From Nitrosomonadales bacterium (GTDB lineage Bacteria; Pseudomonadota; Gammaproteobacteria; Burkholderiales; Gallionellaceae), in contig QJWF01000058.1 of assembly GCA_003235435.1 (NCBI GenBank), positions 1 to 6,733 of the forward strand: DNA of 6,733 nt. The letters are read 5' to 3'. The position numbers were made by a program, and so were the translations under genes. The notes beneath the pieces are model-generated. The model ran no database searches. It was not told the DNA's origin and worked only from the letters and a program-made list of their open reading frames with translations. Numbering within the stretch: the first letter of the stretch is position 1; the number at the start of each line of letters is the position of its first letter. Below, piece by piece: positions 1 through 5,679 of the stretch.

Positions 1-160
1 TTCCTTTGCGCTAAAGTTCAGATGAGCCGTGATATTAACAACATTAGTGGCGTTTTTGACCGATGAAATCGGTTTCACAACAATAAGGAACAGCCATGAG
101 CCTGCACGCCAAGGAAGATTGCGCTGAACGCATGATCCTCTCATCACCTGAGAGTGATTC

Positions 161-781
161 CTAACGGGAAAATGATCGACCCGGAAAAGTTCGCTCCGTA
201 ACAGCGCCATCGAAACCGACCCCATCGACTCTTCCATCATCGATCCGGACCGGGACAAAACGGCTGGTGTGCTGGTATCCCAATATCTCCATTCCTTTGC
301 CGCCGCCCGTATGCATGGTGAGGAAGATGTCGGTCAGTTTCTGCTTCAATTCAGGATCAATTCCCGAACGTGCAGCCCAGCTGTATCTGCGATCAGCAGG
401 CGCAGCAACGGATACCATGGAATCGCGCTGGTCTTCCGCACGCCCAACAATGGGCATGACGCCGCCGTCGCTGAGTGACCGGGCTTTCTCCAGATGTGCA
501 CCATCGATCCAGACCAGGTCGAGCTCCTTGAACAGCAGCGATTCCACCAGCGCATCGCCACTGCGCATGGGCCGGAATTCGACCTTCATGCCGACTTTAT
601 GTTCAAGGTATGCGGTCAGCAGTCGCATCTTGCGATTCACCACAAAGCGCGGTTCGTCCGGCATGACCGAGATACGCAGGACCGGTTCAGCATAGAGGGA
701 AACGACGACAACCAGCCCCGCAACTATTGCCAAAGAAATGAAAATATTGCGGAGGCTGATTCGGGATATATTGTCTTGCAT
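161..781 (-). CDS. PhnD-type phosphate/phosphonate-like substrate-binding protein lacking its central region
   Basis: The 206-residue product starts with a hydrophobic membrane anchor or uncleaved signal (about residues 9-30), then VLRISVMPDEPRF, the usual first strand of PhnD-family periplasmic binding proteins. It continues with the lobe-1 element KELDLVWIDGAHLEKAR (85-101) and GRAEDQRDSM (113-122). Full-length relatives are roughly 280-300 residues and next carry a hinge and second lobe (the FGxxxSTSG and GSHD elements). Here residue 125 runs straight into RYSWAARSGIDPELKQKL (132-149) and SRFVPVR (173-179), which belong at the family's C-terminus. About 90-110 residues therefore seem missing without loss of frame. 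The far C-terminus (GRSFSR) looks unlike the family and may be altered. The ATG at 781 was chosen because it begins the membrane anchor; no strong SD precedes it. Upstream starts would overlap the lipoprotein gene. Ligand binding is doubtful without lobe 2, so it may be a decaying gene or a sensor remnant. Confidence 0.72.
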   Translation of the reverse strand: MQDNISRISLRNIFISLAIVAGLVVVVSLYAEPVLRISVMPDEPRFVVNRKMRLLTAYLEHKVGMKVEFRPMRSGDALVESLLFKELDLVWIDGAHLEKARSLSDGGVMPIVGRAEDQRDSMVSVAAPADRRYSWAARSGIDPELKQKLTDIFLTMHTGGGKGMEILGYQHTSRFVPVRIDDGRVDGVGFDGAVTERTFPGRSFSR

Positions 782-885
782 GGCCGTGTATCTTAAATGT
801 AAATCATTCCGCGGCTTGCGGGTATCGCGCAATTTCCCCCCGTAACTTTGGCCGGATGCACGATTGGCCATGCCCGACCCTGGGG

Positions 886-1461
886 CTATTTCTCGGCCAG
901 CGACATGAAAGCGATGATGTATCCGGAAGGAATAAGAAACTCTTCCCTGGTTTTTTCCTTTTTCGCGCTCAACCAGAAGCGAAGGCCTTTCTGCATATTT
1001 TCTTCCAGGTATTTTCGCGTCACGTCGAGAATGACGAATTCTTGTTGCGAACAATCCGCGCGTTTGCATACTTCGATATCGCGGGTCATGTTCGTCAATA
1101 CCAGGGTTTTTCCATAGGTATCATATGCCCAGTTGTAGAAACGCCAGACTCCGGTGTAATTAACTACGATGTAGATCTGATAGGTGATATTTCCGGCATC
1201 CGTTTTCAATGCCTGGATATACAATTGATCCCGGGGATTGCCGGCTACGTTTGGCCCCTTGTAAATAGTGGTTAAATTGGATTCTCCCCGCTGAACAATT
1301 GTCGCTTCCGCCACGGATCGTGGATCATCCAGGTCAAGTTTCGTAGTCGGCGTCATTGTTTGTGACGTGTCCTTCCTGGTTGGCGAACCACAGGCCGAGA
1401 GCAAGAGAATGCTTGCTGCCACTGCGATAAAATTCTGCACTTTCAATTGATTTCTCCTCAT
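886..1461 (-). CDS. Predicted lipoprotein of unknown family
   Basis: This encodes 191 residues from the ATG at 1461. A short basic N-terminus is followed by a hydrophobic stretch and a lipobox, LSAC, with the lipidated cysteine at residue 24, so it should be a membrane-anchored periplasmic or outer-membrane lipoprotein. The mature part opens with a Thr/Ser/Lys-rich linker (about 25-42) and continues as a mixed globular domain with many aromatic residues (for example GVWRFYNWAYDTYGK). There are two further cysteines in VCKRADCSQ that could form a disulphide. I do not recognise the family. The start is uncertain: the ATG has no SD, whereas AGGAG lies inside the first codons and is 7 bases from a TTG (1446-1444) that would give a compact signal peptide starting MKVQNF. 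It is read in the same direction as the PhnD-like gene 104 bases downstream and may be cotranscribed with it. Confidence 0.72.
   Translation of the reverse strand: MRRNQLKVQNFIAVAASILLLSACGSPTRKDTSQTMTPTTKLDLDDPRSVAEATIVQRGESNLTTIYKGPNVAGNPRDQLYIQALKTDAGNITYQIYIVVNYTGVWRFYNWAYDTYGKTLVLTNMTRDIEVCKRADCSQQEFVILDVTRKYLEENMQKGLRFWLSAKKEKTREEFLIPSGYIIAFMSLAEK
1454..1458 (-). promoter_or_regulatory. AGGAG ribosome-binding site favouring a TTG start for the lipoprotein gene
   Basis: Read on the minus strand, AGGAG is followed by 7 bases and then TTG (1446-1444), in frame with the lipoprotein. The upstream ATG at 1461 has no comparable site, and this AGGAG would lie within its second to fourth codons. 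The shorter product has a conventional n-region (MKVQ) before the hydrophobic core, so the TTG may be the real start. Confidence 0.5.
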
Positions 1462-1715
1462 TACCAGAATACTTCTGCAGTAAAGTCTTCGCCATTACAC
1501 TTGCACCTACGGATTTCATCCCTCGATATTTCGTATAGCGCTCTAATTATTGGATTTAGCGTGTTGCGTGCCGCGATGTCAAATAATAACGCTATTCTAT
1601 CAAGGAACTAAAGGTGTCATTTTCGCTGAACAATCGGGACTGGGCCACGGTTCAAATAGTACAATGGGACGGCCCAACTGAATCTTTTCATGTTTTCAAC
1701 CAAAGGAATCGAAAC

Positions 1716-1720
1716 GGAGG
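1716..1720 (+). promoter_or_regulatory. GGAGG ribosome-binding site of the methyltransferase gene
   Basis: GGAGG is followed by 7 bases (TAACACC) and then ATG at 1728. This is near-ideal spacing and settles the start of the methyltransferase. The frame is also open upstream to a GTG at 1614, but that start has no SD and would add 38 residues unlike the family. Confidence 0.8.
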
Positions 1721-1727
1721 TAACACC

Positions 1728-2546
1728 ATGAAAGGTTCCGATAGCGACAAACTGTTCAGCAATGCCATTGCAAGGTTTTACGAAACATATCTGGTTCCGC
1801 TTATCTTCGAACCCTATGCTGATGATTTGGCGAATCGCATCGCTTCGAGGCTTCAGACCCGCGTGCTCGAAATAGCAGCCGGCACGGGTGTCGTGACCCG
1901 CTCACTGGCCTCCTCTCTGCCCGAAAGTGTCTCCATCGTTGCCACGGATCTGAATCAACCGATGCTGGATTACGCTGCCGATCTCGGGACCAATCGGCCT
2001 GTGGAATGGCGTCAGGCAGACGCAATGCAATTGCCTTTCCAGGACGGAACGTTTGACACCGTCGTCTGCCAGTTCGGCGCGATGTTCTTCCCGGACAGGC
2101 CGAGGGCTTTTGAAGAAGCACGCCGTGTGCTCAAACCGGGAGGCGTATTCATTTTCAATGTGTGGGACCGCATTGAGGAAAACGAATTTGCCGATACCAT
2201 AACGACGGCACTCGAGTCGATGTTCCCCGAGGACCCGCCACGCTTCCTCGCGCGCACACCCCATGGCTATTATGACGGTCCGACCATCAAGCGCGATCTT
2301 GCAAATGCCGGGTTCGTTGCGGCACCGCAGATCGACGTGCTCGCGGCGCGCAGCCGGGCAAGATCCTTCCGTGATCCGGCCATTGCATATTGCCAGGGGA
2401 CGCCGCTGCGCAACGAGATCGAGGCGCGCGACGCTTCGCGCCTCGGGGAAGCGACCGAAGTGGCGGCGGAAGCGATCGCCAGGCGATTCGGGCGGGGCGA
2501 AGTCGACGGCAAGATCCAGGCACACATAGTCACCGTTGAAATCTGA
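1728..2546 (+). CDS. Class I SAM-dependent methyltransferase (UbiE/COQ5-like, small-molecule type)
   Basis: The 272-residue cytoplasmic enzyme should transfer a methyl group from S-adenosylmethionine to an unidentified small substrate. Motif I is VLEIAAGTG (46-54), followed by the acidic residue of strand 2 in VATDLN (D74). Motif II is QADAMQLPF with FDTVVCQFG (97-117), where FGAMFFPD is typical of this subfamily. Motif III is RVLKPGGVFIF (133-143). The C-terminal part has the conserved tail CQGTPLRNEI and RRFGRGEVDGKIQAH seen in bacterial UbiE/COQ5-like methyltransferases of unassigned substrate. It appears complete at both ends. It stands alone on the plus strand: divergent from the lipoprotein gene, convergent with the YkgJ-type gene 45 bases downstream, with no obvious terminator between them. 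Nothing nearby identifies the substrate, so a ubiquinone role should not be assumed. Confidence 0.9.
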   Translation: MKGSDSDKLFSNAIARFYETYLVPLIFEPYADDLANRIASRLQTRVLEIAAGTGVVTRSLASSLPESVSIVATDLNQPMLDYAADLGTNRPVEWRQADAMQLPFQDGTFDTVVCQFGAMFFPDRPRAFEEARRVLKPGGVFIFNVWDRIEENEFADTITTALESMFPEDPPRFLARTPHGYYDGPTIKRDLANAGFVAAPQIDVLAARSRARSFRDPAIAYCQGTPLRNEIEARDASRLGEATEVAAEAIARRFGRGEVDGKIQAHIVTVEI

Positions 2547-2591
2547 ATCTTCCGACTCGCCTGTCCAATTTGCCGCCTGCCGGATTGTTCC

Positions 2592-2963
2592 TCAATCGAC
2601 CCCATACAACGCGCGCAGCCGCACACACTCCGGGTTCAGCGACCCATTCGGAATGATTGCCGGGAACTCCCGGCACACCGAAGGGCGGTTTTCGTAAATG
2701 CCGCAGCGCATATCAGCTTGCAGCGCGATGCAGCTGCCCAGTCCGGATTCAGTGCCTTTCATGCACACACGAAACGGCGTGATAGGCATGGCAAGATCGG
2801 CCGGCACATGACCGCCCGGCTGGGTTTCCAGCTCTCCCTGATAGAACGAGACGCGAAAATGACGGCAACACGCACCGCAACCGAAACAGGGATTCTCCGT
2901 CCCCGTCATGTCATAGTAGACACGGCCATCCTCGGCAAGATTGGCGATCTGTGCTTGATTCAA
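2592..2963 (-). CDS. YkgJ-family cysteine-cluster protein
   Basis: The 123-residue product has nine cysteines. Four sit in the family signature NPCFGCGACC (C26, C29, C32, C33), followed by RHFRVSFYQGE, a VCMKGTE segment, then C78, and CGIYENRPSVCREF (C87, C97) before a last cysteine in NPECVRLR. This is the usual layout of YkgJ-type (UPF0153/CxxCxxCC) proteins, which are thought to bind zinc or an iron-sulphur cluster; their function is unknown. The start is uncertain. TTG at 2963 is 9 bases after AGGAG, while ATG at 2909 lies closer to the cysteine signature but lacks an SD. A TTG at 3002 is also in frame. The gene faces the methyltransferase tail to tail, so the two are separate transcription units. 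Confidence 0.85.
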   Translation of the reverse strand: MNQAQIANLAEDGRVYYDMTGTENPCFGCGACCRHFRVSFYQGELETQPGGHVPADLAMPITPFRVCMKGTESGLGSCIALQADMRCGIYENRPSVCREFPAIIPNGSLNPECVRLRALYGVD

Positions 2964-2972
2964 CTCTACCTG

Positions 2973-2977
2973 CTCCT
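2973..2977 (-). promoter_or_regulatory. AGGAG ribosome-binding site upstream of TTG 2963
   Basis: On the minus strand AGGAG lies 9 bases before TTG at 2963, the only start of the YkgJ-type gene with a good SD. It is the reason for preferring that codon over ATG 2909 and TTG 3002. Confidence 0.45.
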
Positions 2978-3002
2978 GCGTTAACCACACTGCGTCCAGC
3001 AA

Positions 3003-3366
3003 GGACGCTTACGGCACGGCACATCTCCATTCCGCGTGGGAACGGGCGACACACCGGCCAGCCGGAAGCTGGCAGGCAACTAGGTGAACGGGAGTTCGGT
3101 GGTCGTAGAAGGGAAAAGCGCGAGCACAGGCCTGTGCACGCCGGGCGCATGGCCGATGGCGAGGGCACGGCCGAACCGGAAAAAGCGAACCGCAAATGGA
3201 TGACGATGCCTGTCCAATCAAGACCCCGCGAAGAAAGACGGCGGCATCATACTAATTCCCGATCAGCAAGGAAAGCGGGAACGAAACGGGTCTGAATATC
3301 GATATATCTTCAGAGCCAGATGTTCTAGAATTAAACCGGATTCGTTCTGTTTAACCGGCTATCATC
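3003..3366. other. Gene-poor spacer with two perfect inverted repeats
   Basis: I find no convincing gene here. The open frames are Arg/Gly/Pro-rich, lack plausible starts and resemble no family I know. The stretch does hold a hairpin, GCCAGC-CGGAA-GCTGGC (3057-3073), and a perfect 14-base palindrome, GCACAGGCCTGTGC (3124-3137). Near its end are an AT-rich palindrome ATATCGATAT (3297-3306) and two AACCGG words 20 bases apart in the leader of the next gene. It may be a structured RNA, a remnant of a mobile element, or the promoter region of the three-gene unit downstream; nothing in it decides between these. Confidence 0.4.
3124..3137. repeat. Perfect 14-base palindrome GCACAGGCCTGTGC
   Basis: The word is identical to its reverse complement. 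It lies in the middle of the gene-poor spacer, about 230 bases before the next start codon. It could be an operator for a dimeric regulator or part of an RNA hairpin. A palindrome of this length is not very unlikely by chance in a window this size. Confidence 0.4.
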
Positions 3367-3933
3367 GTGCCCACAAAGACAAACTCACGGCTATTGAAGA
3401 TCATATGCCTTTGGTTGCTGCTCATACCGGTACAGGCGGCAGAAGTCACCATCAACAAGAACGAGGCCAGCGGCCTGTTGACCTGGACCGCAAAGGACGA
3501 CGGCTTCAGCATAGAGCTCATCCAGTTGAACCCGGACTTTGTCCGTGCAGTTTACGGCAAAAGGGACTTCACGGCGGAAGAGGTCGAGCGGATCGCCGGC
3601 TACTGCGTGTTTGGCAGCATCATCCAGAACACTTCGCAACAGCAATTGAGCTACCGGGTTGCCGACTGGCGATATGTCGACAAGAGCGGCAATTCCCATC
3701 CGGTCAAAACCAAGGCCCAGTGGCTGGCAGAATGGCGCAAGGCGGGCATCAGCTTTGCCTGGACCTTGCTGCCCGAAAGCGGCGACTTCGGCATCGGCGA
3801 CTGGCAGCAGGGTTTCACCACGATACAGATGGACCGGAATGAAAAATTCGACTTCATATACACCTGGACACTTGACGGAGAAAAGCATCAGGGGAAAATC
3901 GAGAACATGAGCTGCGCACCCGCGGCGCTTTGA
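3367..3933 (+). CDS. Secreted protein of unknown function, first gene of a TlpA unit
   Basis: The 188-residue product starts at GTG. It has a signal peptide with a basic n-region, a core around IICLWLLLI and a likely signal peptidase I site after VQA (residue 24), so the mature protein should be periplasmic. The mature part contains TINKNEASGLLTW, a region rich in acidic and aromatic residues, two cysteines (C80 and C183) that could pair, and several Trp residues (RVADWRYVD, EWRKAGISFAWTL, YTWTLDGEK). I do not recognise a family. No strong SD precedes the GTG, but the signal peptide begins directly after it and no better start is in frame. The gene ends 29 bases before a TlpA-type thioredoxin gene on the same strand. 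This suggests cotranscription and that the two-cysteine protein could be a thioredoxin client or partner; that is inference from context. Confidence 0.75.
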   Translation: MPTKTNSRLLKIICLWLLLIPVQAAEVTINKNEASGLLTWTAKDDGFSIELIQLNPDFVRAVYGKRDFTAEEVERIAGYCVFGSIIQNTSQQQLSYRVADWRYVDKSGNSHPVKTKAQWLAEWRKAGISFAWTLLPESGDFGIGDWQQGFTTIQMDRNEKFDFIYTWTLDGEKHQGKIENMSCAPAAL

Positions 3934-3962
3934 CCTGCACAACCACACGAAAGCGAGCTGAC

Positions 3963-4505
3963 ATGCCATACAAACTGATTTCGATATTGTTATTCTTCAT
4001 GCTGGTGTTTTCAGCACTGGCTGACGAGCGCAAGCAACCCAAGCTGGGCCACCAGTTGACCGCCGTGTCGCAGTCACAGCCTGCGCCGGATTTCACGCTG
4101 CAGGACATGGATGCAAAAAAATACAACCTGAAGGACTATCGCGGCAAAGTCGTGCTCATCAATTTCTGGGCCACATGGTGTCCCCCTTGCCGGAGGGAAA
4201 TGCCCTCATTGGAACGTTTGCACCAGAAATTAAAGGACAAAGATTTTGTCGTATTGGCACTCAACCAGATGGAGGACGGCGACCGCGTATTCACTTTCAC
4301 CGGCGACCTCGGCACCGACCTGACCTTCCCCATCCTGTTTGACAAGGACAGCAGCGTGTCGCGGGCCTATGACGTGATGGGCTTGCCCACCACCTACCTC
4401 ATCGACAAAAAAGGCAATATGCGTTTTCGTGCCATTGGCGGGCGCGAGTTCGATCACCCCGAAGTGGAAAAGCTGATTCAGGAGTTGATGCGGGAGCAGG
4501 TATAG
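3963..4505 (+). CDS. TlpA/ResA-type periplasmic thiol-disulphide oxidoreductase
   Basis: The 180-residue product has a cleavable signal peptide (hydrophobic core about 4-17, cleavage after SALA at residue 20) and an AhpC/TSA-Redoxin type thioredoxin fold. Visible elements are APDFTLQDMDAK (41-52), GKVVLINFWATWCPPC (61-76) with redox cysteines C73 and C76, and the cis-proline loop GLPTTYLIDKKG (P142). WCPPC is typical of TlpA/ResA/CcmG-like reductases that keep target cysteines reduced, for example in cytochrome c maturation or copper-site assembly; the target here is unknown. The ATG at 3963 was chosen because it starts the signal peptide; a TTG at 3930 would overlap the upstream gene and add residues before it. 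The gene sits between a two-cysteine secreted protein and a membrane protein, with short gaps on both sides. The cytochrome c at 5680 is a possible but unproven beneficiary. Confidence 0.92.
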   Translation: MPYKLISILLFFMLVFSALADERKQPKLGHQLTAVSQSQPAPDFTLQDMDAKKYNLKDYRGKVVLINFWATWCPPCRREMPSLERLHQKLKDKDFVVLALNQMEDGDRVFTFTGDLGTDLTFPILFDKDSSVSRAYDVMGLPTTYLIDKKGNMRFRAIGGREFDHPEVEKLIQELMREQV

Positions 4506-4535
4506 GAGTGAAAATCAGGTTGGGCTAATAGGCGC

Positions 4536-5126
4536 GTGGAAACCCTGCCTTACAAGGAAATTTTGAGCGCCGTCGCCATCGTGCTCACGGTTACCGCATT
4601 CGTGCCCTATATCCGCGCGATAGTTGTCGGCTCAACCAGGCCCCACGTTTTTTCCTGGGTCATTTGGGGCGCAACGACCTTCGTTGTATTCCTTGCCCAG
4701 CTTGAAGGAAAAGGCGGAGTGGGTGCCTGGCCCATCGGGGTATCGGGATGCATAACACTGCTTGTCGCATTCCTGGCGTATTTGAAGCGCGCGGATATTA
4801 CAATCACAAAAACGGATTGGCTGTTTTTTGTTGCCGCTCTCAGCGCCTTGCCGCTTTGGTACTTTACGTCGGACCCTTTGTGGGCGGTTATTATTCTTAC
4901 GACCATCGATGTTTTGGGATTTGGTCCGACGATGCGGAAGGCATACAGTTTTCCGCATTCCGAATCATTGCCGTTCTTTGCCTTGTTCGCAGCTCGCAAC
5001 GTTCTGGTAATATTGGCGCTTGAGAACTACTCGGCAACAACGGTTCTTTTTCCGGCCGTCATTGCGGTCTCGTGCATGTCGATAATGGCAATCGTCACGT
5101 ATCGAAGGCGGTCTCTGGCAACGTGA
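4536..5126 (+). CDS. Seven-helix integral membrane protein with PQ-loop-like internal duplication
   Basis: The 196-residue product has seven hydrophobic segments, at about 9-31, 39-56, 63-83, 95-110, 113-131, 145-162 and 167-188. The first and fifth end with the same pattern: FVPYIR (22-27) followed by S33 and P36, and FGPTMR (129-134) followed by S138 and P140. This 3+1+3 arrangement with a proline in helices 1 and 5 is the architecture of SWEET/PQ-loop transporters, so a small-molecule transport role is possible. The exact PQ dipeptide is absent, the similarity was judged by eye, and I know no named family for it. GTG at 4536 is the first usable start after an in-frame stop at 4509; its SD is weak. 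TTG at 4563 is an alternative that would cut the first helix. The gene begins 30 bases after the thioredoxin gene and is followed at once by an attC-like structure. Confidence 0.78.
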   Translation: METLPYKEILSAVAIVLTVTAFVPYIRAIVVGSTRPHVFSWVIWGATTFVVFLAQLEGKGGVGAWPIGVSGCITLLVAFLAYLKRADITITKTDWLFFVAALSALPLWYFTSDPLWAVIILTTIDVLGFGPTMRKAYSFPHSESLPFFALFAARNVLVILALENYSATTVLFPAVIAVSCMSIMAIVTYRRRSLAT

Positions 5127-5130
5127 AACC

Positions 5131-5222
5131 ACCCAAGCAACGCTTTGTCTGGCAACGCCATCAACGTCTACAGTGAAAATCGGCGTGCCTCTTTTCACTG
5201 TCGGTTATGGCGAGCGTTAGGT
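5131..5222 (+). repeat. Nested inverted-repeat structure resembling an integron attC site
   Basis: Three nested complementary pairs can be read: AACGCT (5139-5144) with AGCGTT (5213-5218); CGCCATCAAC (5156-5165) with GTTATGGCG (5204-5212), leaving one extra C on the left arm; and a perfect 10-base pair, ACAGTGAAAA (5170-5179) with TTTTCACTGT (5192-5201), around a 12-base loop. The right end is GCGTTAGGT, and GTTAGGT (5216-5222) fits the attC core GTTRRRY. One unpaired base in the left inner arm and a position right after a gene are also attC traits. Against it, the left outer box is not a clean RYYYAAC (ACCCAAG at 5131-5137) and the left spacer is too long. No integrase gene is in view. It lacks a T-run, so an intrinsic terminator is unlikely. 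Confidence 0.42.
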
Positions 5223-5253
5223 ATATTTCGATTTCTGCACAGGAGAAAACCAA

Positions 5254-5490
5254 ATGAAAACGATGACGTGCAAACAGCTCGGAGGGGCTTGCGACAAAGA
5301 ATTTCGTGCAAACTCATTTGATGAGATTGCCGCGCTGAGCAAACAACACGGCATGGAAATGTTCCAGAAAAATGATGCCGCGCACATCAAGGCCATGAAT
5401 GAAATGCAGGAGCTTATGAAGAGACCTGAGGCGATGAAAAAATGGTTTGAGGACAAAAAGAAGGAATTTGGTGCGCAGCCGGAACTTTAG
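5254..5490 (+). CDS. DUF1059-like small protein
   Basis: This 78-residue soluble protein has no signal peptide. The N-terminus MKTMTCKQLGGACD places two cysteines (C6 and C13) in the CxxLGxxC pattern of DUF1059-type proteins. It is followed by NSFDEIAALSKQHGMEMF, with a histidine at 32, and a long charged helical tail ending in KKKEFGAQPEL. The family has no established biochemical role; the cysteines and histidine suggest metal binding, which is inference. The start is secure: AGGAG (5241-5245) lies 8 bases before the ATG. The gene stands alone between the attC-like structure and a 189-base spacer, so it has its own leader and probably its own promoter, which I could not identify. Confidence 0.82.
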   Translation: MKTMTCKQLGGACDKEFRANSFDEIAALSKQHGMEMFQKNDAAHIKAMNEMQELMKRPEAMKKWFEDKKKEFGAQPEL

Positions 5491-5553
5491 CGATGGCGCG
5501 AGCGTTGCAAACCAGACGGTACAACCGACAAGCGCGCCGAGCAGGAATTGAAA

Positions 5554-5569
5554 TGCGACAATTGTCGCA
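5554..5569. promoter_or_regulatory. Perfect 16-base palindrome TGCGACAATTGTCGCA, candidate operator
   Basis: The word equals its own reverse complement over 16 bases. It lies in the spacer between the DUF1059-like gene and the cytochrome c gene, about 110 bases before the cytochrome start. Such uninterrupted symmetry between genes suggests a site for a dimeric regulator acting on the cytochrome gene. The half-site TGCGACAA does not match FNR, Fur or NsrR sites as I know them. A role in RNA folding is the alternative. Confidence 0.4.
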
Positions 5570-5679
5570 AATCCCGGCGAATCCGATGTAAAGTAAACGG
5601 GGCGTCCAGGGCCAGGAGCGAAAAAAGGGAACCTTGGCACCATTTTGAGTGTTTCAATCACAAATCGGAGATCCAATAG

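Noticed and set aside
96..164. 22-codon plus-strand open frame with AAGGAA before its ATG
   Set aside because: It is very short, has no recognisable features and could easily occur by chance.
782..1069. N-terminal extension of the PhnD-like protein by 96 residues
   Set aside because: It overlaps the end of the lipoprotein gene in another frame, is Arg-rich, and lies before a clear membrane anchor that starts at the ATG at 781.
1614..1727. 38-residue extension of the methyltransferase from GTG
   Set aside because: It has no SD, while a near-ideal GGAGG precedes ATG 1728, where the family-like sequence begins.
2951..3295. Plus-strand 114-codon frame, Arg/Gly-rich
   Set aside because: It overlaps the start of the YkgJ-type gene, has biased low-complexity composition, and carries no signal or domain I recognise.
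4508..4528. Six-codon GTG frame right after the thioredoxin gene stop
   Set aside because: It is far too short, and the AGGAG that adjoins it may be chance.
5170..5201. The 10-base hairpin as an intrinsic terminator of the membrane protein gene
   Set aside because: No T-run follows on the plus strand, and the hairpin is the inner part of a larger nested structure.
5645..5657. TTGAGTGTTTCAA as an FNR-type site before the cytochrome c gene
   Set aside because: The half-sites TTGA and TCAA are 5 bases apart rather than the 6 needed for FNR, so it was not called.
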